The notes under the pieces are model-generated. The model was not told the DNA's origin and did not search any database. It saw only the letters and a program-made list of their open reading frames with translations. A stretch of 7,983 nt of DNA from JBEIUL01 sp044356865 (GTDB taxonomy: Bacteria > Planctomycetota > Phycisphaerae > Phycisphaerales > SM1A02), in contig JBIKVN010000148.1 in the NCBI GenBank assembly GCA_044356865.1, positions 1-7,983 of the forward strand. Direction: 5' to 3'. Shown in pieces: positions 1-7,983 of the stretch. How positions within the stretch are numbered: the first letter of the stretch is position 1; each line of letters opens with the position of its first letter. The position numbers and the translations under genes were made by a program.

Positions 1-499
1 GGTCGAAGCCGGGCAGCGGATCGCCCCGCTCGACATAGCCGTAGCCGGTGGCGGCAAAAGTCGGCGTGATGCCGAAAGTCACGAGCCGCGAGCCGTCGGC
101 CTCGACCACCCGGAAGCCCTCGTCAAGCCGGCGGGCGAACTCGTCCTGCGGCTCGATCAGGTGGTCGGCGGTCAGCACCGCGAAGATCGCCTCGGGATCG
201 CGCCTCGCCAGCACCGCCGCGGTCAGCCCGACCGCGTTCAGCGTGTCGCGGCCGCACGGCTCGCCCAGGATCTGGGCGTCACCGATCGCCGGAATCGACT
301 CGCGAACCGCCGCGCGAAACGCCTCGGCCGTGCAGATCAGCCTCCGCTCGGCCGGCACCACGCCCTCGAGCCGCCCGGCGGCCAGTTCGAGCAGCGACTT
401 TCCCCCGAGAAACGGGATGAGCTGCTTCGGCCGTTCCTGCCGGCTCATGGGCCACAGGCGGGTGCCGGATCCGCCGGCCATGATCATCGCGTAGCGCAT
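1..499 (-). CDS. manC: Mannose-1-phosphate guanylyltransferase, N-terminal part (cut by left edge)
   Basis: This enzyme makes GDP-mannose from mannose 1-phosphate and GTP in the cytoplasm, supplying sugar for polysaccharide and glycan synthesis. The first 166 residues are visible; the family is usually about 350 residues or longer, so the C-terminal half lies outside the window. The nucleotide-binding signature GGSGTRLWPMSR followed by PKQ is at residues 9-26, the family's ADH segment (here LTADHLIEP) is at about 109-117, and TFGITPT...TGYGYVERG is at 141-159. All three sit in the usual order for a sugar-nucleotidyltransferase of the mannose type. The ADH motif reads LTADH rather than the commoner LPADH, and the GRNTAPA segment is replaced by GRDTLNA. 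The ATG at 497-499 gives the standard MRYAMIMAGG start and has a Shine-Dalgarno-like site 9-10 bases upstream. It lies 31 bases after ruvA and is probably the third gene of that transcript. Another GDP- or dTDP-sugar pyrophosphorylase is possible but less likely, given the RLWPMSR and PKQ motifs. Confidence 0.85.
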   Translation of the reverse strand, partial: MRYAMIMAGGSGTRLWPMSRQERPKQLIPFLGGKSLLELAAGRLEGVVPAERRLICTAEAFRAAVRESIPAIGDAQILGEPCGRDTLNAVGLTAAVLARRDPEAIFAVLTADHLIEPQDEFARRLDEGFRVVEADGSRLVTFGITPTFAATGYGYVERGDPLPGFD

Positions 500-508
500 T
501 CGTTCCGG

Positions 509-515
509 TTCCTTT
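509..515 (-). promoter_or_regulatory. Shine-Dalgarno-like site of the guanylyltransferase gene
   Basis: On the minus strand the bases read AAAGGAA, and its AGGA core ends about 10 bases before the ATG at 499. It is the only convincing Shine-Dalgarno match before any gene in this window, and it supports both the chosen start and independent translation initiation inside a polycistronic message. Confidence 0.55.
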
Positions 516-530
516 CGCGGCTCGCCGACC

Positions 531-1157
531 TCAGCCGAGCTCCCTCAATCGCAGTGCCGCCGTCACCACCTCGTCGGCGGTCGCCAGCGTCGGATCGGCG
601 GCGAGCGCCCGATCGACCAGCTGCCGCGCCACCGGACGGTTCTCGCCCAGCTGGACCAGCACCGCGATCGCCTCGACAAGCAGCCGCCCGCCGCCGGTCT
701 CGGCCTTTGGCTCGCGGAGCATGGTCGAACCGAGGAACCGCCCGACCTTCTCCTTGAGTTCGACCACGATGGTCTCGGCGGTCTTGCGGCCGATCTCCGG
801 CAGCGTGACCAGCAGCCCGAGGTCGCGGTTGGCGATCGCCTCGGCGATGGTTCCGATCGGCAACTGCAGTGACCGCAGGGCCTTCCGGTTACCGATGCCC
901 TTGACCGAGGTGAACAGGTCGAAGAACGCCCGATCGTCGGGCGTCGCGAAGCCGATCAGCCTCGGCCAGTACGACGCCCCTTGGCCCTGGCTCTCGAGGT
1001 AGTGGAGGGTGTGGAAGGAAACCTCCGAGCCGACCTCGGCGGCCAGCCGCATTTCGTCGCAGGCGGGAACCAGCACCTCGAGCACGGTCTGGCCCTGCCG
1101 GACCAGGGCCCGGCCGTCCGCCACCGACTCCAGCGTTCCATCGACCCGCGAGATCAT
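531..1157 (-). CDS. ruvA: Holliday junction branch migration protein RuvA
   Basis: RuvA binds four-way DNA junctions as a tetramer and loads the RuvB motor for branch migration in recombinational repair. At 208 residues it is close to the usual ~200. Domain I starts with MISRVDGTLE, residues 1-70. Domain II carries two helix-hairpin-helix motifs: VKGIGNRKA at about 85-93 and LPEIGRKTAETIVVEL at about 119-134. A linker (about 141-157) leads to a small C-terminal domain III (about 158-208) that normally contacts RuvB. Two departures from E. coli are visible: the acidic-pin region of domain I reads LESQGQGASYWPRLIGF, with one acidic residue (E55) and roughly seven extra residues before the next strand, and the second hairpin has Glu for the usual first Gly (LPEIG instead of LPGIG). 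The start overlaps the upstream acyltransferase stop by 4 bases (ATGA), suggesting translational coupling; no good Shine-Dalgarno site is seen. ruvB and ruvC are not in the window. Confidence 0.95.
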   Translation of the reverse strand: MISRVDGTLESVADGRALVRQGQTVLEVLVPACDEMRLAAEVGSEVSFHTLHYLESQGQGASYWPRLIGFATPDDRAFFDLFTSVKGIGNRKALRSLQLPIGTIAEAIANRDLGLLVTLPEIGRKTAETIVVELKEKVGRFLGSTMLREPKAETGGGRLLVEAIAVLVQLGENRPVARQLVDRALAADPTLATADEVVTAALRLRELG

Positions 1158-1933
1158 TCCGGGGATGGTAACGGGGGGGCCGATGCGACCGGCTCACCGC
1201 GGTTTCCCGGCAACGGAACCCCGTTCGCGGGCCACCCGGAGGCCTCAAGCAGCCGCGATCGAACCGCCGCGACGATCTCGGCGGGGGCCGTTCCTCTCGC
1301 GAATCGGAACTCGCCGAGGAAGTGGACCCGGGTCCGGCTCGGCTGCAGCAGACCGCCGAAGGCCGTATCCGAGTAGGGGGCCCCGTCGATCCAGTAAAGA
1401 AGGATGGGCGCCCCGGACATGCTGGCGACCAGACCCGCCCCTTCGAGGAACGGCCGGACTTCGCGGGGAGGCCGGACGATGCCAGCCTCTGGGAAGATCC
1501 CCAAGATCCCGCCCCCCCGAACCGTCCGGACGGCTTCTCGAAGGGCCCCCGTATCCCTCGGCCCGTAGGTCACCGGGATGAGGTGAAATCGACGCCAGTG
1601 ACGCGCAAGTGCTGGATGCATTTGCTCTTGCGCCATCATCCAGGCCAGCTTCCGGGGAATCGCCAACTGCAGTGCGATCGGGTCGAGCCCAGAGGCATGG
1701 TTGCTCAGGACCAGGCATCCGCCCGTCGGGAACGGCTCTGGTGGAGGGGCGTCGTAGACGATCCGGTACCGGTGGCAGAGTCGAATCCACACCCAGGCCA
1801 CCAGGTACGCCCCGCCGATCACCGGGTCGCCCGAGTCGAGGATCCGCGCCAGCCCGCTCCGCGCCGCCGCCAGCCCTGCGCTTGTCGCTATGAGTAGAAG
1901 GAACCAGAAGAGCGGGTGGGTCCAGTCAAGCAT
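1154..1933 (-). CDS. plsC: 1-acyl-sn-glycerol-3-phosphate acyltransferase family protein (PlsC-like)
   Basis: Likely a membrane-bound acyltransferase that adds the second acyl chain to lysophosphatidic acid in phospholipid synthesis. It has 259 residues, normal for the family. A hydrophobic segment at about 8-24 should anchor it and a second hydrophobic stretch lies at about 38-52. The catalytic HX4D motif is in NHASGLDP (H79, D84). The substrate-binding motif is FPEAGI at 147-152, a variant of the common FPEG(T/G), followed by PFLEGAGLVA (161-170) and the conserved GAPILLYWIDG (175-185). The 20-residue C-terminal tail is Pro/Gly/Ala-rich and probably disordered. It is the first gene of the minus-strand cluster and overlaps ruvA by 4 bases. 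No Shine-Dalgarno site precedes the ATG. Codon choice is looser than in neighbours, with ATA, CTA, TTA, ACA and AGA codons present. Family membership is firm; the exact acyl acceptor is not, since related acyltransferases (for example for ornithine lipids) share these motifs. Confidence 0.85.
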   Translation of the reverse strand: MLDWTHPLFWFLLLIATSAGLAAARSGLARILDSGDPVIGGAYLVAWVWIRLCHRYRIVYDAPPPEPFPTGGCLVLSNHASGLDPIALQLAIPRKLAWMMAQEQMHPALARHWRRFHLIPVTYGPRDTGALREAVRTVRGGGILGIFPEAGIVRPPREVRPFLEGAGLVASMSGAPILLYWIDGAPYSDTAFGGLLQPSRTRVHFLGEFRFARGTAPAEIVAAVRSRLLEASGWPANGVPLPGNRGEPVASAPPLPSPE

Positions 1934-1971
1934 GGGACGCAGTCGTGCGAGGTGGGGAACCTGTCCAGTCG

Positions 1972-2000
1972 TTGAGGGAGCGACGCGAAGGGACTAGACT
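1972..2000 (+). promoter_or_regulatory. Candidate sigma70-type promoter for carB
   Basis: TTGAGG at 1972-1977 and TAGACT at 1995-2000 are separated by exactly 17 bases and match the TTGACA/TATAAT consensus at four of six positions each. This is notable in such GC-rich DNA. A start site about 7 bases downstream (near 2007) would give a leader of roughly 33 bases before the carB ATG, holding the inverted repeat at 2010-2032. Assignment rests on the consensus match only. Confidence 0.5.
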
Positions 2001-2009
2001 CTCGGCAAT

Positions 2010-2032
2010 TTTGCGCCCGCCCCCGGCGCAAA
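2010..2032 (+). promoter_or_regulatory. Inverted repeat / hairpin in the carB leader
   Basis: TTTGCGCC (2010-2017) and GGCGCAAA (2025-2032) form a perfect 8-bp inverted repeat around a 7-base loop of almost only C (CGCCCCC). It ends 7 bases before the carB ATG, where a ribosome binding site would be expected, and no Shine-Dalgarno sequence is present. It could be an RNA hairpin acting on translation or a dyad bound by a repressor just downstream of the promoter. No T-tract follows it, so it is not a standard intrinsic terminator. Confidence 0.5.
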
Positions 2033-2039
2033 CCCCACG

Positions 2040-5558
<3,519 letters not shown>

Positions 5559-5588
5559 GCCGGCTCGCCCGGCCCGGTGCCGGTCCCG

Positions 5589-5594
5589 TATCCT
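5589..5594 (+). promoter_or_regulatory. Candidate -10 element just before nuoH
   Basis: TATCCT, preceded by G (GTATCCT), ends 10 bases before the nuoH ATG. If it is a -10 box the transcript would start only about 3-4 bases before the ATG. There is no Shine-Dalgarno site and no clear -35 box. Similar GTANNNT sequences precede the next two genes. Confidence 0.4.
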
Positions 5595-5604
5595 TCCGGC
5601 CCCC

Positions 5605-6930
5605 ATGCCGGCCCCCTTCAACGAGATCCCGTTCGGCCTGACCCCCGCGCAACTCGCCCAGCTCGCCGCCGGCGCCCTGGTCATCGGGGCCATGCTCCAC
5701 GTCATCCTCGGCGGCTGCGCCTACGCGATCATGCTCGAGCGGAAGCTCTCGGCGTGGATGCAGGATCGGGTCGGCCCGAACCGGGTCGGCCCGAAGGGCC
5801 TGCTGCAGCCGATCGCCGACGGCCTCAAGTTCATCCTCAAGGAGGACTACGCCCCCCGCGGCGTCGACGTGGTCCTCTTCACCCTCGCCCCGGGCCTCCT
5901 CATGGTGCCCGCGATGATGGGCTTCCTGATCATCCCGTGGGGCGGGACGCTGGACCTCGGCACGCTGCCCTTCGTGGGCGAGCGGCTCGCGGGCCTCTCG
6001 GTGAACATCGTCGGGGCCGACATCAACGTCGGCGTCGTCTACCTGCTGGCGGTCGCCGCCCTCGGCGTCTACGGCGTTGCCCTCGGGGCGTGGGCGAGCA
6101 ACAACAAGTGGAGTTTCCTCGGCGGCCTGCGGGCCAGCGCCCAGATGATCTCCTACGAGATTCCGATGGGCCTGTGCCTGCTCGCGGTGATCCTGACCGC
6201 GGGCTCCATGCTGCCGACCGAGATCGTGGCCCGCCAGGCCGAGCACGGCTGGAACCTCCTCGCCCAGCCGATCGCGGCGATCCTCTTCTTCACCTGCCTG
6301 CTGGCCGAGTCGAACCGCCTGCCGTTCGACCTCGCCGAGGCCGAGAGCGAGCTGGTCGGCGGCTACCACACCGAGTACTCGGCGATGCGGTTCGCGATGT
6401 TCTTCCTCGCCGAGTACTTCCACATGATCACCGGCTCGGCGTTCTTCGCCGTGCTCTTCCTGGGCGGCTGGTCGATCAACCCGCTGCCCTTCGGCTGGCA
6501 GCTGCCGGCGGAAGGCTCGATCTTCCTCATCCTGCTGCAAGTCGGCGTGATGCTCGGGAAGGCCTTCCTGATGCTCTCGCTGATGATGGCGATCCGCTGG
6601 ACGATTCCCCGATTCCGCTTCGACCAGCTCATGAAGCTTGCGTGGGAAGGCATGATCCCGACCTCGCTCCTCGTGGTGCTCATGACCAGCGTCTTCGTCC
6701 ACATGGGCTGGACGTCGTGGTTCTGGGCCGGCTCGCTCGGCTGCGTGGCGATCGTGTACGCGATCCAGCCCTTCATGCCGCGGCAGGCGAACGCGAACCG
6801 GCGGATCCCGATGGTGGGCAGCCGCTGGTACCCCGCCGGCGAGCCCGGCCGGGCGGCCCCGAGCCATCCGGTGGCCCTTTCCGACGCGGCGATCCCCGAC
6901 CCGCGGCAGGGACCGGTCTCGATGCACTGA
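5605..6930 (+). CDS. nuoH: NADH-quinone oxidoreductase subunit H (complex I membrane subunit)
   Basis: NuoH is the inner-membrane subunit of complex I that joins the peripheral arm to the membrane arm and forms much of the quinone chamber. The protein has about eight hydrophobic helices, roughly at 18-42, 90-112, 138-164, 178-203, 216-235, 262-288, 304-331 and 350-390 (the last may be two). Family signatures are clear: ERKLSAWMQDRVGPNRVGP (45-63) with GLKFILKED (73-81), SYEIPMGL (183-190), and the acidic loop AESNRLPFDLAEAESELVGG (234-253) followed by YHTEYSAMRF. Length is 441 residues, longer than the ~325 of E. coli, mainly through a hydrophilic tail after about residue 391 and longer loops. 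The ATG at 5605 gives a normal start ahead of the first helix; no Shine-Dalgarno site is present. No other nuo gene lies beside it, which is unusual because nuoH generally sits between nuoG and nuoI. A strong stem-loop starts 9 bases after the stop. Confidence 0.97.
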   Translation: MPAPFNEIPFGLTPAQLAQLAAGALVIGAMLHVILGGCAYAIMLERKLSAWMQDRVGPNRVGPKGLLQPIADGLKFILKEDYAPRGVDVVLFTLAPGLLMVPAMMGFLIIPWGGTLDLGTLPFVGERLAGLSVNIVGADINVGVVYLLAVAALGVYGVALGAWASNNKWSFLGGLRASAQMISYEIPMGLCLLAVILTAGSMLPTEIVARQAEHGWNLLAQPIAAILFFTCLLAESNRLPFDLAEAESELVGGYHTEYSAMRFAMFFLAEYFHMITGSAFFAVLFLGGWSINPLPFGWQLPAEGSIFLILLQVGVMLGKAFLMLSLMMAIRWTIPRFRFDQLMKLAWEGMIPTSLLVVLMTSVFVHMGWTSWFWAGSLGCVAIVYAIQPFMPRQANANRRIPMVGSRWYPAGEPGRAAPSHPVALSDAAIPDPRQGPVSMH

Positions 6931-6939
6931 GAAGAAAAG

Positions 6940-6977
6940 AGACGCCGGTCGCGTCGGAGTGTGGGCGACCGGCGTCT
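6940..6977 (+). terminator. Stem-loop downstream of nuoH, possible terminator
   Basis: AGACGCCGGTCGC (6940-6952) pairs perfectly with GCGACCGGCGTCT (6965-6977): 13 bp with a 12-base loop, starting 9 bases after the nuoH stop. No T-run follows on the plus strand (the next bases are GCAAGGAGTG), so as a plus-strand signal it would be a U-less terminator or a 3' end-protecting hairpin. Read on the minus strand the stem is followed by CTTTTCTTCTC, closer to a classical terminator tail, so it may also stop antisense transcription. The structure is certain; the role is inferred. Confidence 0.6.
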
Positions 6978-7045
6978 GCAAGGAGTGAACGGCCGCATAC
7001 TGACCCGGACCGCCGGGAAACGCAAGTCGATGTTTCGACGCGCGG

Positions 7046-7051
7046 TAGCCT
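7046..7051 (+). promoter_or_regulatory. Candidate -10 element of the 77-residue protein gene
   Basis: TAGCCT, preceded by G, ends 7 bases before the GTG start at 7059, so the predicted transcript would begin at or within a base or two of the start codon. No -35 match is clear, though a short inverted repeat (GTCGA 7026-7030, TCGAC 7035-7039) lies near where a -35 box would be. Confidence 0.4.
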
Positions 7052-7058
7052 TCGCCGC

Positions 7059-7292
7059 GTGATCGGGCTTCTCGACTGGATCCGTCGTCGTCTCGTCGCG
7101 GCCTTGGCCGCGCTGCGGCTTGGGTTCGCGACCGGGTTCCGTGTCCGCGGCGCGTACTGGCGCTGGCGGCTCGAGACGGCTTTCGGCAACGATCCCGATC
7201 GCATGCCCGACGCCCGCGCCCGTCGCGAGGCGATGGTCGACTACCTCGTGTGGACGCAGCGCATGCGGAAGCTGATGCGGTCGCGGGGCTGA
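7059..7292 (+). CDS. Small basic Trp/Arg-rich protein of unknown function (77 aa)
   Basis: I do not firmly recognise this gene. From the GTG at 7059 it encodes 77 residues. The N-terminal part (about 1-28, starting MIGLLDWIRRRLVAALAALR) is hydrophobic with arginines and could be an amphipathic helix. A compact motif, RVRGAYWRWRLETAFG, lies at 28-43. The C-terminal part (about 52-76), with VDYLVWTQRMRKLM, looks helical and very basic. There is no signal peptide, Cys pair or known catalytic motif. The same frame stays open far upstream through nuoH, but that upstream part is an out-of-frame shadow. The GTG is chosen because a -10-like TAGCCT lies 7 bases before it and because protein-like composition starts there. 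The YWRWR..TAFG motif gives the impression of a conserved family in related bacteria, but this is memory, not a search. It lies between nuoH and radA, 62 bases before radA. It may be cytoplasmic or membrane-associated. Confidence 0.6.
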   Translation: MIGLLDWIRRRLVAALAALRLGFATGFRVRGAYWRWRLETAFGNDPDRMPDARARREAMVDYLVWTQRMRKLMRSRG

Positions 7293-7342
7293 CGATCGCC
7301 GGGAAAAGGGCACGATCCGGTCAGGTCGCCGCGAACGCCCCG

Positions 7343-7348
7343 TAGCAT
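7343..7348 (+). promoter_or_regulatory. Candidate -10 element just before radA
   Basis: TAGCAT, preceded by G, ends 6 bases before the radA ATG at 7355, implying a leaderless transcript. There is no Shine-Dalgarno site in the 62-base intergenic stretch, and the expected -35 position (near 7320-7325) reads GTCAGG, a poor match. Confidence 0.4.
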
Positions 7349-7354
7349 GGCGCC

Positions 7355-7983
7355 ATGGCCAAGTCGCGTGCGGTCTTCCTGTGCGGCGCGTGCGGTTCGT
7401 CGCATCCGAAGTGGGCCGGCAAGTGCCCGGACTGCGGGGCGTGGGATTCGCTCGAGCGGTTTCATCCGCCGGCCGAGGGCGAGACGGGCGGCGGCGAGGT
7501 GCCGGCGCATCTCGGCGCGGCCGCGGGATGGCTCGGCGACCACGACGTCTCGCCGGCTGCGAGGGCGGTGCCGCTGTCCGAGGTCGAGTCGCTCGCGGTG
7601 CCGAGGATCCCGACCGGCATCGGCGAGCTCGATCGCGTGCTCGGGGGCGGGCTGGTGCCCGCGAGCGCGGTCCTGCTTGGGGGCGAACCCGGCATCGGGA
7701 AGAGCACGCTCCTCTTGCAGGCGATGTCGGCCCTCGCGGGCGCGGGCCGGCGGGTGCTGTATGTCTCGAGCGAGGAGAGCGGCCAGCAGGTGAAGCTGCG
7801 GGCCGAACGGATCGTGCCGCCGGGCGGCGGGGCGGATCGCGAGTCGAACCTCTTCGTGCTCAGCGAGACCAACCTCGCCCGCATCGCCGAGCAGACCCGG
7901 CGGACCGCCCCGGACGTGCTGGTCGTCGACAGCGTCCAGATGCTCTTCCGGGCCGACCTCGAGGCCTCGCCCGGCTCGATGAC
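7355..7983 (+). CDS. radA: DNA repair protein RadA/Sms, N-terminal part (cut by right edge)
   Basis: RadA (Sms) is a RecA-like ATPase and hexameric helicase that helps process recombination intermediates and extend D-loops. The first 209 codons are present of a family usually about 450 residues long. A four-cysteine zinc finger is intact: CGAC at 10-13 and CPDC at 24-27. After a linker comes the family entry motif RIPTGIGELDRVLGGGLVP (84-102), Walker A in GEPGIGKST (110-118), SSEES (138-142), and Walker B LVVDSVQ (189-195). The C-terminal KNRFG motif and Lon-like domain lie beyond the window. The ATG at 7355 places the zinc finger at its normal distance from the N-terminus. The linker between finger and ATPase (about 36-80) is Gly/Ala/Glu-rich. 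It follows the 77-residue protein gene, apparently with its own -10-like element. Confidence 0.96.
   Translation, partial: MAKSRAVFLCGACGSSHPKWAGKCPDCGAWDSLERFHPPAEGETGGGEVPAHLGAAAGWLGDHDVSPAARAVPLSEVESLAVPRIPTGIGELDRVLGGGLVPASAVLLGGEPGIGKSTLLLQAMSALAGAGRRVLYVSSEESGQQVKLRAERIVPPGGGADRESNLFVLSETNLARIAEQTRRTAPDVLVVDSVQMLFRADLEASPGSM

Noticed and set aside
1173..1179. Run of seven G near the acyltransferase 3' end (and seven C at 1512-1518) as frameshift sites
   Set aside because: The reading frame is intact through both runs and the protein has normal family length; there is no sign of slippage or sequencing error.
1934..1971. Promoter for the minus-strand plsC-ruvA cluster
   Set aside because: TGGACA is present as a possible -35 match on the minus strand, but no acceptable -10 follows at proper spacing, so I do not call a site although one must exist nearby.

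Overview
The window is a GC-rich bacterial chromosome segment packed with housekeeping genes. GC is very high at third codon positions in most genes. The CarB N-terminus, a RuvA with a long acidic-pin loop, a CarB about 100 residues longer than the E. coli protein, and the near absence of Shine-Dalgarno sites all suggest Planctomycetota, perhaps the Phycisphaerae side. That assignment is an inference from remembered family features, not from a search.

Layout: positions 1-1933 carry a minus-strand cluster, read plsC-like acyltransferase -> ruvA -> mannose-1-phosphate guanylyltransferase (cut by the left edge). plsC and ruvA overlap by 4 bases (ATGA) and 31 bases separate ruvA from the guanylyltransferase, so a single transcript is likely although the functions are unrelated (lipid synthesis, Holliday-junction processing, GDP-sugar supply). 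A 106-base divergent intergenic region (1934-2039) then holds a plausible sigma70-type promoter and a perfect 8-bp inverted repeat just before carB.

The right-hand part is all plus strand: carB (2040-5558, large subunit of carbamoyl-phosphate synthase), nuoH (5605-6930, membrane subunit of complex I, with no other nuo gene beside it), a 13-bp stem-loop right after nuoH, a small 77-residue basic Trp/Arg-rich protein of unknown function (7059-7292), and the first 209 codons of radA (7355 to the right edge). No intergenic stretch exceeds about 130 bases.

The most interesting signals are: (1) a recurring GTANNNT hexamer-type motif 6-10 bases before the start codons of nuoH, the small protein gene and radA, which suggests leaderless or very short-leader transcription; (2) the hairpin that fills the 5' leader of carB; and (3) the small unrecognised protein itself. 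I saw no mobile element, CRISPR array, tRNA, rRNA or defence system. Most of the window is ordinary core genome.
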